Source: Pseudogemmobacter humi
GTDB lineage: Bacteria; Pseudomonadota; Alphaproteobacteria; Rhodobacterales; Rhodobacteraceae
Length of the DNA: 64,000 bases
Direction: 5' to 3'
Assembly (NCBI RefSeq): GCF_900609055.1
Contig: NZ_UXAW01000051.1
Coordinates: 248,001-312,000, forward strand
In this document: positions 1 to 10,597 of the stretch, piece after piece
Position numbering within the stretch: the first letter of the stretch is position 1
Layout: every line of letters starts with the position of its first letter
The notes under the pieces: generated by a model
What the model was told of the DNA's origin: nothing
The model's input: only the letters and a program-made list of their open reading frames with translations
Database searches by the model: none
Translations under genes and position numbers: made by a program

Positions 1-2
1 AG

Positions 3-124
3 CAGAACCTCCAGGCGCCGCATCTGGCGTTTGTCTCGTTCTTCACCTTCGCCATCATGCTGACGCTCTTGATCTTCATCTTTGAAGGCATCCGTGACGC
101 GTTCGACCCCAGAAAGACCTTCCG

Positions 125-128
<4 letters not shown>
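3..128 (+). CDS. yejE: Peptide ABC transporter permease, C-terminal end (partial)
   Basis: Partial gene cut by the window edge; only the last 41 codons are visible, read in the frame ending at the TGA at 126-128. They encode a final hydrophobic segment (AFVSFFTFAIMLTLLIFIFE) followed by a cytoplasmic tail ending RDAFDPRKTFR. This ending is typical of OppC/YejE-type inner-membrane permeases of the peptide/nickel importer family. The stop codon overlaps the start codon of the next gene (ATGA), which encodes the matching double ATPase, so the two belong to one operon. The binding protein and other permease should lie upstream, outside the window. Confidence 0.85.
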
Positions 129-1731
<1,603 letters not shown>

Positions 1732-1735
<4 letters not shown>

Positions 1736-2955
1736 ACATCCTCTTCGTGCATCAGAATTTTCCCGGCCAGTTCCCGCATCTGGCGCCGGAACTGGTGCGG
1801 CGCGGCCATCGCTGCCATGCGCTGACCGATGCGAAGAACGACCGCGCCTCGCCGATCCCCACCTGGCGCTACCGTTTCGCCCCCGAGCCGGTGGATCCCC
1901 GCGCGACCCGGCTGGGGCGCAACTATACCACCATGTCCGATCGCGGCGTGGCGGCGGCGCGGGCGGCGCAGGCGATCCGCGACCGCGAGGGCTTCAGCCC
2001 CGATGTGATCATCGGCCATTCCGGCTGGGGTGAGACGCTGTTCCTGAAAGAGGTCTGGCCGCAGGCGAAACTGCTGGTCTATTCCGAATTCTACTATCGC
2101 GGCATCGGCCTCGATGTGGGATTCGACCCGGAATTCAGCCCCGGCGGGTTTGATCAGGTGATGATCAGTCAGGGCCGGGCGGCGCATCTGGGCCAGGCGC
2201 TGATCCATGCCGACCGGGCGCTGGCGCCGACCCGCTGGCAGGCCTCGACCCTGCCCCCGCTCCTGCAACCGATGACCGAGGTGATCTTCGACGGGGTGGA
2301 CACCGATCTGGTGCGCCCCGATCCCGCCGCGGCCCTTACCCTGCCGGGCGGGCAGGTGATCCGCGCGGGCGATGAGGTGCTGACCTTCGTCAACCGCAAC
2401 CTGGAGCCCTATCGCGGCTACCATATCTTCATGCGGATGCTGCCCGAGGTGATGAAAGCCCGGCCCGCGGCGCAGGTGGTGGTGGTCGGCGGCGATGAGG
2501 TCAGCTATGGCGCCACGCCCCCGGGCGCGAAGGGCTGGAAGGACGTGTTCCTGAACGAGGTGAAGGACCGGCTCGACCTGTCGCGGCTGCATTTCACCGG
2601 CAAGCTGCCCTATCCCGACTATCTGCGGCTGATGCAGATCTCCCGCGTCCACGCCTATCTGACCTATCCTTTCGTGCTGTCCTGGTCGATGGTCGAGGCG
2701 ATGGCGGCGGGCGCGCTGGTGGTGGGCTCGCGCACCGCGCCGGTGGAAGAGATGATCCGCCACGATGAGACCGGCCTGCTGGTCGATTTCTTCGATCTCG
2801 ACGCCTGGGCGCGGCAGATCACCGAATGCCTTGCCGATCCCGCGCGGTTCGACAGGATCCGCCAGGCCGCCCGGCGGCATGTGGCAGAGAACTACGATCT
2901 GACGCGCATCTGCCTGCCGCGCCAGGTGGCGCTGGTCGAAAGCCTGGCGCCGTAA
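1732..2955 (+). CDS. Glycosyltransferase family 4 protein
   Basis: Predicted GT-B fold glycosyltransferase of 407 residues acting on an unknown acceptor. The N-terminal half (MNILFVHQNFPGQFPHLAPE) is a Rossmann-like acceptor domain. The C-terminal half has the GT4 donor-site pattern VEAMAAGALVVGSRTAPVEE followed by GLLVDFFD. The start is a TTG at 1732 that overlaps the yejF stop codon by four bases, so it is probably translationally coupled to yejF, which is unusual company for a sugar transferase. Downstream it runs convergently into hemN with only three bases between the stop codons. Substrate cannot be inferred. Confidence 0.85.
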
Positions 2956-2958
2956 GCG

Positions 2959-4314
2959 TCAGACCGCCGCCGAATGCTGCGCTTTGGCGCTGTCGTATTC
3001 GTCGAAGGCGCGGGCGACCATCCGGGTCAGCGGCCGGCCGCGCTCGGCGATGATGAAAGCGCCGTTGCGGATCTCGACCATATCCTCGAATTTCGCCGCC
3101 GCCGCGCGGAACAGCACATCGATCCGGGCGGGATCGGCGCCGAAACCCTCGATCAGCTCGGCCGCTTCGACGCGGAAATCGCACATCAGCGCCTCGATGA
3201 TCCGGGCGCGCAATTTGTCCTCGCCGCGGAACTGGTGGCCCTTGTAAGCCGGGAACCGGCCCTCGCGGATCGCCTTTGTATAGGCGGCGGTGGCGGGCGC
3301 GTTCTGCGCATAGCCCTGCGGAAAGCGCGAGATCGACGAGGCGCCCAGCCCGATCAGCGCCCCGGCGCGGTCGTCGGTATAGCCCTGGAAGTTGCGCTTC
3401 AGCTGCCCGGCCTTCCAGGCGCGCGACAGCCCGTCCGAGGGCAGCGCGAAATGGTCGATGCCGATCTCGTCGTAGCCATCGGCGCGGAACAGCGCCCGGG
3501 CGGTCTCGAACAGCATCAGCCGCTCCTGCGGCGTCGGCAGGCTGTCCGAGGGGATCAGCTGCTGGCGGCGGCTCATCCAGGGCACATGGGCATAGCCGTA
3601 AAGCGCCACCCGGTCCGGGGCCAGCGACAGCAGTTTCTGCACCGAATCGGAGATACGTGTTTTGTCCTGATGCGGCAGACCGTAGAGGATATCGGCGTTC
3701 AGGCTGGTCACGCCGCGTTCGCGGATCGCCTCCGAGACGCGCCGGGTCAGGGCGTAGCTCTGGTCGCGGCCGATCGCCTTCTGGATCATCGGATCGAAAT
3801 CCTGCACCCCGATCGAGGCGCGGTTCATCCCCGCCCCGGCCAGCGCGTCGAGCCTGGCGTCATCGGCCTCGTTCGGGTCGATCTCGACCGAGAACTCGCC
3901 GCCCGCGGCCATCGGGGCCACCGAAAAGATCGTGTCGGCCAGGCGGTGGATTTCGTCGGGTGGCAGCAGGGTAGGGGTGCCCCCACCCCAATGCAGCCGG
4001 GAAAGGGTAATGTTTTTCGGCAGATGGCGCGCAAGCAGCGCGATCTCGTCGCGCAGCGTCTGCGCATAAGCGATGACCGGATCCTCGGATTGCGTGCCCT
4101 GGGTGCGGCAGGCGCAGAACCAGCACAGGCGGCGGCAGAATGGCACATGGACATAGAGCGAAATCTGCGCACCTTCGGGAATTGCGCCGATCCAGTCGGC
4201 GAACAGCCCCGGCCCGACATCGCCCGCGAAATGCGGCGCGGTGGGATAGGAGGTGTAACGCGGCACCTTCGCGTCAAATAGCCCCAGCCTGGTGAGTTGC
4301 GTATCGTTCATCAT
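2959..4314 (-). CDS. hemN: Oxygen-independent coproporphyrinogen III dehydrogenase
   Basis: Radical-SAM enzyme converting coproporphyrinogen III to protoporphyrinogen IX without oxygen, the anaerobic counterpart of HemF (also in this window). The 4Fe-4S/SAM motif is Cys60-x3-Cys64-x2-Cys67 followed by Cys69 (FCRRLCWFCAC), preceded by the family's YTSYPTAPHF signature; a glycine-rich stretch WGGGTPT follows. I chose the ATG at 4314 (451 residues, starting MMNDTQ) because AAAGG lies at a usable distance, whereas an in-frame ATG at 4332 lacks a ribosome site. Divergent from fnrL, with an FnrL box about 36 bases upstream, so induction at low oxygen is expected. Called hemZ in some Rhodobacter species. 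Confidence 0.94.
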   Translation of the reverse strand: MMNDTQLTRLGLFDAKVPRYTSYPTAPHFAGDVGPGLFADWIGAIPEGAQISLYVHVPFCRRLCWFCACRTQGTQSEDPVIAYAQTLRDEIALLARHLPKNITLSRLHWGGGTPTLLPPDEIHRLADTIFSVAPMAAGGEFSVEIDPNEADDARLDALAGAGMNRASIGVQDFDPMIQKAIGRDQSYALTRRVSEAIRERGVTSLNADILYGLPHQDKTRISDSVQKLLSLAPDRVALYGYAHVPWMSRRQQLIPSDSLPTPQERLMLFETARALFRADGYDEIGIDHFALPSDGLSRAWKAGQLKRNFQGYTDDRAGALIGLGASSISRFPQGYAQNAPATAAYTKAIREGRFPAYKGHQFRGEDKLRARIIEALMCDFRVEAAELIEGFGADPARIDVLFRAAAAKFEDMVEIRNGAFIIAERGRPLTRMVARAFDEYDSAKAQHSAAV

Positions 4315-4349
4315 AGAACTACCTTTAGGCATGTCGGGGCGAGGCTTCC

Positions 4350-4363
4350 TTGACGCAGATCAA
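4350..4363. promoter_or_regulatory. FnrL box between hemN and fnrL
   Basis: TTGACGCAGATCAA fits the FNR consensus TTGAY-N4-RTCAA at every conserved position and is identical to the box before ccoN. It lies in the divergent hemN/fnrL intergenic region, so it can serve hemN activation and fnrL autoregulation. Its last base would be the first base of an upstream ATG of fnrL, one reason to prefer the later fnrL start. Confidence 0.85.
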
Positions 4364-4380
4364 TGGCGGAAGGCTTTGGC

Positions 4381-5130
4381 ATGGCGGCGCTGCAGGAAAA
4401 GCAGGTGCAGCACCAGGAATGCGGTGACTGTCCGATCAGGCATCGTGCGGTCTGCGCGCGTTGCGACACCGACGAGCTGGTCGCGCTGGAACAGCTGAAA
4501 TACTACCGCAGCTTTCAGGCCGGGCAGACCGTGATCTGGTCGGGCGACCGGATGGATTTCGTGGCTTCGGTGGTGTCTGGCATCGCCACGCTGACCCAGA
4601 CCATGGAGGACGGCCGCCGCCAGATGGTGGGGCTTTTGCTGCCCTCGGATTTCGTGGGCCGGCCCGGGCGGATGATCGCCAGCTACGACGTGACCGCGAC
4701 GACGGATCTGGTGATGTGCTGCTTCCGGCGCAAACCCTTTGAAGACATGATGGTTAAGACGCCGCATGTCGCGCAGCGTCTTCTGGAGATGACGCTGGAC
4801 GAACTGGATGCGGCGCGCGAATGGATGCTGCTTCTGGGCCGCAAGACCGCGCGCGAGAAGATCGCCTCGCTTTTGGCGATCATAGCGCGGCGCGACGCCT
4901 CGCTGCATCTGCGCCAGCCAAGCAGCCAGCTGACGGTGGACCTGCCGCTGACCCGCGAGGAGATGGCCGATTACCTCGGGCTGACGCTGGAGACGGTCAG
5001 CCGCCAGATCTCGGCGCTGAAACGCGACGGGGTGATCCGGCTGGAGGGCAAGCGCCAGATCGTGATCCCCGACCTGCGCCGCCTGCTGGAAGAGGCGGGC
5101 GACGATTCCGACGGCGGGATGCTGGCCTGA
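4381..5130 (+). CDS. fnrL: FnrL, oxygen-sensing CRP/FNR-family regulator
   Basis: Global regulator of the switch to micro-oxic and anaerobic growth; its oxygen-labile 4Fe-4S cluster permits dimerisation and DNA binding. From the chosen start (249 residues) the N-terminus carries Cys14, Cys17, Cys25 and Cys28 (CGDCPIRHRAVCARC), the C-x2-C-x7-C spacing of alphaproteobacterial FNR proteins, and a central Cys113/Cys114 supplies the fourth ligand. The helix-turn-helix (LTREEMADYLGLTLETVSRQ) has the FNR-type ETVSR recognition helix. Start ATG 4381 is preferred over 4363: GGAAGG lies seven bases ahead and the earlier ATG overlaps the FnrL box. Divergent from hemN; the probable target boxes in the window are listed separately. 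Confidence 0.94.
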   Translation: MAALQEKQVQHQECGDCPIRHRAVCARCDTDELVALEQLKYYRSFQAGQTVIWSGDRMDFVASVVSGIATLTQTMEDGRRQMVGLLLPSDFVGRPGRMIASYDVTATTDLVMCCFRRKPFEDMMVKTPHVAQRLLEMTLDELDAAREWMLLLGRKTAREKIASLLAIIARRDASLHLRQPSSQLTVDLPLTREEMADYLGLTLETVSRQISALKRDGVIRLEGKRQIVIPDLRRLLEEAGDDSDGGMLA

Positions 5131-5169
5131 CGCCGCCTGAGCCGGCCAGGGCCGGCTGCGGGGGCGCTG

Positions 5170-5256
5170 CCCCCGGCTCCTGCGGAGCTCCCCCGGGGTA
5201 TTTCTTCAGGGTGAAAGGGGCTTTCATCCTGAGTTAAATACCCCCGCCGGAGGCTT
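5170..5256. repeat. Palindromic hairpin repeat, full copy 1
   Basis: Two inverted half-sites face each other: CCCCGGGGTATTT..CAGGGTGAAAG (5191-5216) and CTTTCATCCTGA..AAATACCCCCG (5221-5246), separated by four G. It sits between the convergent ends of fnrL and usp. Related half-sites or full palindromes recur at 29801, 38859/39039, 53206, 57949, 59119 and 63902. It may act as a bidirectional terminator here. Confidence 0.8.
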
Positions 5257-5294
5257 CCCCGGCAGATGCGGGGCACCGCCGCCGGGGGCTGTTC

Positions 5295-6140
5295 TCAATG
5301 CGCCATGAGCACCGGCACTTTGGTCTGTTCCAGCATGTTACGGGTGGCGCCGCCGAGGATCGCCTCGCGGAAGCGCGAATGGCCATAGGCGCCCATCACC
5401 AGCATATCGGCGTCGAGATCCTGGCATTGCCTTGCCAGAACTTCGGAAATCCGCGGCAGGGTGCGCGCCAGCACCGCGACCTCGGCCCGGACTCCGTGGC
5501 GCACCAGAAGCTGGCACAGCATGCCGCCGGGGTCTGAGCGCTCCGGCCCGTGGGCGGGCGGGTCGACCACGGTGATCACCACCTGTTCGGCGCGTTTCAG
5601 GAAGGGCAGCGCGCGCCGCGCGGTGACCATGGCCTCGCGGCTCTGGTTCCAGGCCAGCACGATGCGTTTCGGGACCGGCGAGGCAAGGCCGGTTTCGGGA
5701 ACGATCAGCACCGGCGCCATGCCCTCGAACATCGCCGCCTCGGCCACAGCCTCGGCTTCGGGGCCGGCGCCGTCGAGATAGGGTTTGGGCAGCACCACCA
5801 GATCGGCATAGCGCGCCCGCGCGCCCACCAGCTCGCTGAGCGCGCCGAGCTGGCTGACCGCCGAATCGATCGACCAGCGCAGATCCTGGCCCTGGGCCGA
5901 GAGCGCGGCGCGCAGCCCGGCCTCGTTGGCGGCGACCTCTTCGGCGGCGCGCTCCATCGCGACCTGCATCAGCATCGCGCCCGAGCCGATATAGGCATAG
6001 CCGAGCTGCGAGCGGTCGACGCCGAGCGCAAGGGTTTCGAGATGCGCGTCCATTTCGAGCGCGATTTTTGCGGCGGCATCCACCGCGACGGGAAGCCCGG
6101 CGGCAGAGCTGGCAACGGTCAGCAGGGATTTATAGGCCAT
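5295..6140 (-). CDS. Universal stress protein (tandem UspA domains)
   Basis: 281 residues arranged as two consecutive Usp-like alpha/beta domains. The first begins MAYKSLLTVASSAAGLPVAVDAA; the second begins near residue 155 (KRIVLAWNQSREAM) and ends with MGAYGHSRFREAILGGATRNML, the G-x2-G-x9-G-[ST] type nucleotide-binding signature of ATP-binding Usp proteins. Cytoplasmic; exact role unknown. It is transcribed away from ccoN, and an FnrL box at 6203-6216 lies about 63 bases before its ATG, so it is probably induced when oxygen is low. A usp gene next to fnrL and ccoNOQP is a familiar arrangement in this group. Confidence 0.88.
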   Translation of the reverse strand: MAYKSLLTVASSAAGLPVAVDAAAKIALEMDAHLETLALGVDRSQLGYAYIGSGAMLMQVAMERAAEEVAANEAGLRAALSAQGQDLRWSIDSAVSQLGALSELVGARARYADLVVLPKPYLDGAGPEAEAVAEAAMFEGMAPVLIVPETGLASPVPKRIVLAWNQSREAMVTARRALPFLKRAEQVVITVVDPPAHGPERSDPGGMLCQLLVRHGVRAEVAVLARTLPRISEVLARQCQDLDADMLVMGAYGHSRFREAILGGATRNMLEQTKVPVLMAH

Positions 6141-6202
6141 CGGGATACCTCCGTCCGGGGTTCAGCTTGCGAAAAGACTAGGCGCAGAGCGGATGCTGCG
6201 CT

Positions 6203-6216
6203 TTGATGAATGTCAA
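6203..6216. promoter_or_regulatory. FnrL box, usp-proximal
   Basis: TTGATGAATGTCAA fits TTGAY-N4-RTCAA exactly. It is one of two boxes in the usp/ccoN divergent region; centres are 32 bases apart. It is nearer the usp start (ATG at 6140) and most simply drives usp. Confidence 0.75.
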
Positions 6217-6234
6217 ATGCCGGGCCGGGACGTG

Positions 6235-6248
6235 TTGACGCAGATCAA
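6235..6248. promoter_or_regulatory. FnrL box, ccoN-proximal
   Basis: TTGACGCAGATCAA, identical to the hemN/fnrL box. It lies 107 bases before the chosen ccoN start and probably activates ccoNOQP under micro-oxic conditions. An upstream in-frame ATG of ccoN at 6248 would start on the last base of this box and is therefore unlikely to be used. Confidence 0.85.
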
Positions 6249-6355
6249 TGCGCGCCGGTTGCGGGCAGATCACAAGGACACTAGTCGAAAACCCTGTCCG
6301 GGGGCGAGTCGTATGCGCCTCCGGCCCGGATAACGAGAGACGAGGGAACGCATTC

Positions 6356-7960
6356 ATGTGGGATTATGCGAAACTGATCGCGCTTGGCGCCATCGCGGTG
6401 CTGGCCGCGATCGCGGCCAATCACGCCCGCGATCTGGCCTATCTGGTCAACGCAATCACCGTCGCTCTGGCTGCGGGTATCGCCTTCGTGGTGGTCCTTC
6501 GCGGCGTGGGCGAGCCGAAGGTGGTCAACCGGAACGAATATCTTGACGGCGTGATCCGTCTGGGCGTGATCGCCACCGCCTTCTGGGGTGTCGTGGGCTT
6601 TCTTGTCGGCGTGGTCATCGCGCTGCAACTTTCGTTCCCCTGGCTGAACTTTGAGGTATTGCAGGGCATCGGCAATTTCGGACGGCTGCGGCCGCTGCAC
6701 ACCAGCGCGGTGATCTTCGCCTTTGGCGGCAACGCGCTGATCTGCACCGCCTTCTACGTGGTGCAGCGCACCTCGGCGGCGCGGCTCTGGGGCGGCAACC
6801 TGGCCTGGTTCGTGTTCTGGGGCTGGCAGCTGGTGATCGTTCTGGCGGCGACCGGCTATATCCTCGGCGGCACCCAGTCGAAGGAATATGCCGAGCCGGT
6901 CTGGTATGTCGACATCCTGATCACCGTGGTCTGGGTCGCCTTCCTTGCGGTCTATGCCGGCACGCTGATGAACCGCAAAGAGCCGCATATCTATGTGGCG
7001 AACTGGTTCTACCTCTCGTTCATCCTGACCATCGCCATGCTGCACCTCGTGAACAACATGGCGGTGCCGGTTTCTGTCTTCGGCTCGCAGTCGGTGCAGC
7101 TTACCTCGGGCGTGCAGGACGCCATGATCCAGTGGTGGTATGGCCATAACGCCGTGGGCTTCTTCCTGACCGCGGGCTTCCTTGGCATGATGTATTATTT
7201 CGTGCCGAAACAGGCCGAGCGTCCGGTCTACAGCTACAAGCTGTCGATCATCCACTTCTGGGCGCTGATCTTCCTGTATATCTGGGCCGGCCCGCACCAC
7301 CTGCATTACACCGCGCTGCCGGAATGGGCCGCGACCCTGGGGATGGTGTTCTCGGTGATCCTGTGGATGCCTTCGTGGGGCGGCATGATCAACGGTCTGA
7401 TGACGCTTTCGGGTGCCTGGGACAAGCTGCGCACCGACCCGGTGATCCGCATGATGGTGGTGGCGATCGGCTTTTACGGCATGGCGACCTTCGAGGGTCC
7501 GATGATGTCGATCAAGGCGGTGAACTCGCTGAGCCACTATACCGACTGGACCATCGGCCACGTGCATTCCGGCGCCCTTGGCTGGAACGGCATGATCACC
7601 TTCGGCGCGCTCTACTATCTGACGCCGCGGCTCTGGAACCGTGAGGGCCTCTACAGCCTGCGGCTCGTGAGCTGGCACTTCTGGCTCGCCACCATCGGCA
7701 TCGTGCTCTACGCCTCGTCGATGTGGGTCTCGGGCATCATGGAAGGGCTGATGTGGCGTGAGGTCGACGCGAACGGCTTCCTTGTCAACGCCTTCGCTGA
7801 CACCGTGGGTTCGAAATTCCCGATGAACGTCGTGCGTGCCCTGGGCGGGGCGATGTACCTGCTGGGCGGCCTCATCATGGCCTACAACCTCTGGATGACC
7901 GTGCGCGCCCAGGACGCCCGCGCGCCGGTCAATGCCAACAATGCCATCCCGGCAGAGTGA
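6356..7960 (+). CDS. ccoN: cbb3-type cytochrome c oxidase, catalytic subunit I
   Basis: Haem-copper oxidase subunit holding the low-spin haem b and the haem b3-CuB site that reduces oxygen to water; inner membrane. 534 residues starting [12 protein letters not shown], with about 12 or more hydrophobic segments. Visible ligand-region motifs include [29 protein letters not shown] (the His and Tyr helix typical of cbb3), [11 protein letters not shown] and [15 protein letters not shown]. Start ATG at 6356 follows GAGGGAAC; an in-frame ATG at 6248 would add 36 residues unlike the family. First gene of ccoNOQP, with an FnrL box upstream. This start leaves room for a leader of up to about 80 bases. 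Confidence 0.97.
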   Translation: MWDYAKLIALGAIAVLAAIAANHARDLAYLVNAITVALAAGIAFVVVLRGVGEPKVVNRNEYLDGVIRLGVIATAFWGVVGFLVGVVIALQLSFPWLNFEVLQGIGNFGRLRPLHTSAVIFAFGGNALICTAFYVVQRTSAARLWGGNLAWFVFWGWQLVIVLAATGYILGGTQSKEYAEPVWYVDILITVVWVAFLAVYAGTLMNRKEPHIYVANWFYLSFILTIAMLHLVNNMAVPVSVFGSQSVQLTSGVQDAMIQWWYGHNAVGFFLTAGFLGMMYYFVPKQAERPVYSYKLSIIHFWALIFLYIWAGPHHLHYTALPEWAATLGMVFSVILWMPSWGGMINGLMTLSGAWDKLRTDPVIRMMVVAIGFYGMATFEGPMMSIKAVNSLSHYTDWTIGHVHSGALGWNGMITFGALYYLTPRLWNREGLYSLRLVSWHFWLATIGIVLYASSMWVSGIMEGLMWREVDANGFLVNAFADTVGSKFPMNVVRALGGAMYLLGGLIMAYNLWMTVRAQDARAPVNANNAIPAE

Positions 7961-7971
7961 GCGGGAAACAG

Positions 7972-8715
7972 ATGTCCATTCTAGAGAAACACAAGAAGAT
8001 CGAAACCCATGCCACGCTGATGATGGTTCTGGCCTTTCTGGTCGTGACCATCGGCGGCCTCGTGCAGATCGTTCCCCTGTTCTACCTGGAGAACACCATC
8101 GAAAAGGTGGAGGGGATGCGCCCCTACACGCCTTTGGAACTGGCCGGGCGCGACATCTACATCCGTGAGGGTTGCTACAACTGTCACAGCCAGATGATCC
8201 GCCCGATGCGCGACGAGATCACCCGCTACGGCCATTACTCGCTGGCGGCCGAGTCGATGTATGACCATCCGTTCCAGTGGGGCTCCAAGCGCACCGGGCC
8301 GGATCTGGCCCGGGTGGGCGGCCGCTATTCCGACGAATGGCATGTCGACCACTTCATGGATGCCAAGCAGGTGGTGCCGGAATCGCTGATGCCGCCCTAT
8401 GGCTTCCTGGCCAAACGGGTGATCGACGGCCGCTATATCGAGGATGTGGTCAGAACCCATGCGCTGGTGGGCGTGCCCTACAGCGAGGACATGATCGCCA
8501 ATGCGAAGGCCGACTTCCTGGCCCAGGCCAATCCCGATGCCGACAGCGACGGCCTTCAGGAACGCTATGGCGAAGCGGCCTTCGGGCGCGCGGTCAATGT
8601 GCGCAACTTCGACGGCCAGGCAGCCCTGACCGAGATGGACGCGCTGATCGCCTTCATGCAGGTCCTCGGCACGATGGTCGATTTCTCGACCTTCACTCCA
8701 GATCCGACGCGCTGA
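7972..8715 (+). CDS. ccoO: cbb3 oxidase mono-haem cytochrome c subunit II
   Basis: Membrane-anchored cytochrome c that passes electrons from CcoP to the CcoN site. 247 residues from ATG 7972 ([11 protein letters not shown]), with one N-terminal membrane anchor ([21 protein letters not shown]) and a single c-type haem site GCYNCHSQ near residue 64; conserved methionine-containing segments MIRPMRDE and LMPPYGFL supply the axial ligand region. An earlier in-frame ATG at 7957 overlaps the ccoN stop and would add five residues; the later start matches the family better. Second gene of the operon. Confidence 0.96.
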   Translation: MSILEKHKKIETHATLMMVLAFLVVTIGGLVQIVPLFYLENTIEKVEGMRPYTPLELAGRDIYIREGCYNCHSQMIRPMRDEITRYGHYSLAAESMYDHPFQWGSKRTGPDLARVGGRYSDEWHVDHFMDAKQVVPESLMPPYGFLAKRVIDGRYIEDVVRTHALVGVPYSEDMIANAKADFLAQANPDADSDGLQERYGEAAFGRAVNVRNFDGQAALTEMDALIAFMQVLGTMVDFSTFTPDPTR

Positions 8716-8727
8716 GGAGGGGCAGAG

Positions 8728-8925
8728 ATGGAGACCTATTCTTTCCTGCGCACTCTGGCCGACAGCTGGGGCCTTCTGGTCATGACCCTGTGCTTCCTCG
8801 GGATCATCGCCTGGGCCTTCCGGCCCGGCAGCCGCAAGACGCATGAGGAGATCGCCAGTTCGATCTTCCGCAACGAGCAGAAGCCAGTCCCGCAGGCCGG
8901 GACCCGCGACGAGGAGGCCCTCTGA
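8728..8925 (+). CDS. ccoQ: cbb3 oxidase small subunit CcoQ
   Basis: 65-residue single-span membrane protein ([20 protein letters not shown]) with the hydrophobic segment at residues 13-30 and a polar tail containing FRPGSRK, the usual FixQ/CcoQ layout. CcoQ stabilises the oxidase and, in Rhodobacter, has been linked to redox signalling from the oxidase. AGGAGG-like sequence precedes the ATG. Its stop overlaps the ccoP start (TGATG). Confidence 0.92.
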   Translation: METYSFLRTLADSWGLLVMTLCFLGIIAWAFRPGSRKTHEEIASSIFRNEQKPVPQAGTRDEEAL

Positions 8926-9965
8926 TGGCCGGCGACGACAAACACGACAGCCCGCACAACCCCGACAACCGGATCGAGCTTGACCGGCTGTCGGCTGACG
9001 AGAAGCACAAGGCCGATATCCTCGCCCATCCGGGCGGCGAGGCCCAGGGCAAGGCGCTGCACGATCCGGTGCCGAAGGCGAAGGCCCGCAAGGCCGCCGC
9101 CCGCGGCAGGCTGCCCGCCGAAGTGGCCACCACCGGCCACTCCTGGGACGGGATCGAGGAATACGACAACCCGATGCCGCGCTGGTGGGTCTGGGTGTTC
9201 TATCTGACGATCATCTGGGGCATCGCCTATACGATCGCATATCCGGCCTGGCCGCTGATATCGGGCGTCACCCAGGGCGTGATCGGCCAGGACAACCGCG
9301 CCGCCGTCTCGGCCGAGATCGCCGGCTGGGAAGACAAGAACGCCGGGGTCAAGGCGCAGCTGGTCGAGACCGATCTGAACGCGATCGGCGACGATGCGCA
9401 GCTGGCCAGCTTCGCCGAGAATGCCGGCGCCGCCATCTTCCGCACCCATTGCGCCCAGTGCCACGGCGCCGGGGCGGCGGGGGTCCAGCAACTCGGCTAT
9501 CCGAACCTGCTGGACGACGACTGGCTCTGGGGCGGCGACATGGAGTCGATCCACTACACGGTGACCCATGGCATCCGCAACACGACCGACGGCGATGCGC
9601 GCTATTCGGAAATGCCGAAATTCGGCGCCGACGAACTGCTTGAGAAAGAGCAGATCGCCGGGGTGGTGGAATATGTCCTGCAACTCTCGGGCCAGGAACA
9701 TGACGCCGCGCTTGCTGCGGACGGGGCCACGGTCTTCGCCGACAACTGCTCGTCGTGCCATATGGAAGACGGTAAGGGCGACCGTTCCCAGGGCGCGCCG
9801 AACCTGACCGATGCGGTCTGGCTCTATGGCGGCTCGCGCGAGGCGATCACCCACAGCGTGAATTTCGCGCGCTTCGGGGTGATGCCGAACTGGAACGCCC
9901 GGCTGACCGAGGACGAGATCCGCGCGGTCGCCTGGTATGTCCACAGCCTGGGCGGCGGCGAATAA
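8925..9965 (+). CDS. ccoP: cbb3 oxidase di-haem cytochrome c subunit III
   Basis: Accepts electrons from periplasmic or membrane cytochrome c. 346 residues: a hydrophilic cytoplasmic N-terminus (1-69), the family signature [20 protein letters not shown], one membrane span at about 87-109, and a periplasmic part with two haem c sites, CAQCH at 176-180 and CSSCH at 275-279. CcoP is usually about 290 residues; the excess is the basic, alanine-rich N-terminal extension before the signature. The start overlaps the ccoQ stop, which supports it, although an internal start would remove the extension. A strong terminator follows at 9990. Confidence 0.95.
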   Translation: MAGDDKHDSPHNPDNRIELDRLSADEKHKADILAHPGGEAQGKALHDPVPKAKARKAAARGRLPAEVATTGHSWDGIEEYDNPMPRWWVWVFYLTIIWGIAYTIAYPAWPLISGVTQGVIGQDNRAAVSAEIAGWEDKNAGVKAQLVETDLNAIGDDAQLASFAENAGAAIFRTHCAQCHGAGAAGVQQLGYPNLLDDDWLWGGDMESIHYTVTHGIRNTTDGDARYSEMPKFGADELLEKEQIAGVVEYVLQLSGQEHDAALAADGATVFADNCSSCHMEDGKGDRSQGAPNLTDAVWLYGGSREAITHSVNFARFGVMPNWNARLTEDEIRAVAWYVHSLGGGE

Positions 9966-9989
9966 GCCAAGCCCGATACGGCGAACGGC

Positions 9990-10018
9990 AAGGGCCCCCT
10001 CGCGGGGCCCTTGTTCTT
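9990..10018 (+). terminator. Terminator after ccoNOQP
   Basis: Nine-base stem AAGGGCCCC / GGGGCCCTT with loop CTCGC, then GTTCTTT. Located 24 bases past the ccoP stop, it ends the oxidase operon and separates it from ccoGHIS. Confidence 0.85.
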
Positions 10019-10524
10019 TGGAGCGGGCAGAAAACCGCCGCATATGGTGGATTTCGGACAGAACCACAGGCTCAGGCGCCGGGGGCGGTCTGGCATCTGG
10101 ACCATAACGCGGGCATCGCGCCGGAGAGGGCTGCGGCCTCCGCTGCCATGCGGATCCATCCTGGCCAGATGCGGGCGCCGCAGGCCGGAGCGATCTCCGC
10201 GGACCCCGGCCGACCAGGGGCTAAGGCCTGTGTGGCGCTTTATCGCGCCCGCGCCGAATCCTCTTTCGTCGCGGGGGCGAAGATGATGTCTGACGGCACG
10301 GCCCCCGGTTTGACCCATGTCAAGGCGCCGGCCGCGCGGCTCTGCCATCAGGGGATACACCCCGGACGGGCCTCGGTCGGTTCAGGGTGCGGCCCCGGAC
10401 CTCCCTCCTGTTCGCGCGTTTCCATGGGGGGACCGGGGCCTTGCCGTCCGCCACCCACCGCGGGGCTGCGGCAAAATCGCCCTGCGGCGTGGTGTCGGAT
10501 CAAAGTTGTATCGGCGATGGAATA
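10019..10524. other. Long intergenic region between ccoP and ccoG
   Basis: About 500 bases with no convincing protein: the open frames present are proline/arginine-rich shadows without a good ribosome site. It contains a perfect FnrL box at 10310-10323 well away from the one serving ccoG. It may hold an untranslated RNA, but no clear terminator was identified. Confidence 0.5.
10310..10323. promoter_or_regulatory. FnrL box without an obvious target gene
   Basis: TTGACCCATGTCAA fits TTGAY-N4-RTCAA exactly. It is 275 bases before the chosen ccoG start and 215 bases before the second box. It may be a distal ccoG site, or drive a small RNA on either strand. Confidence 0.6.
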
Positions 10525-10538
10525 TTGACGCATGTCAA
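10525..10538. promoter_or_regulatory. FnrL box before ccoG
   Basis: TTGACGCATGTCAA, a full consensus site centred about 66 bases before the GTG start of ccoG. In-frame ATGs at 10532 and 10538 fall on the box itself, which argues that translation starts later. Confidence 0.85.
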
Positions 10539-10597
10539 TGACGGGTTCCGATCCTTTTGCGATAGATTATCCCACAGCCGAATCCCCGGAGAATTCT

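Noticed and set aside
10148-10541. Short open frames in the ccoP-ccoG gap
   Set aside because: Pro/Arg/Gly-rich, no ribosome sites, and one overlaps an FnrL box.
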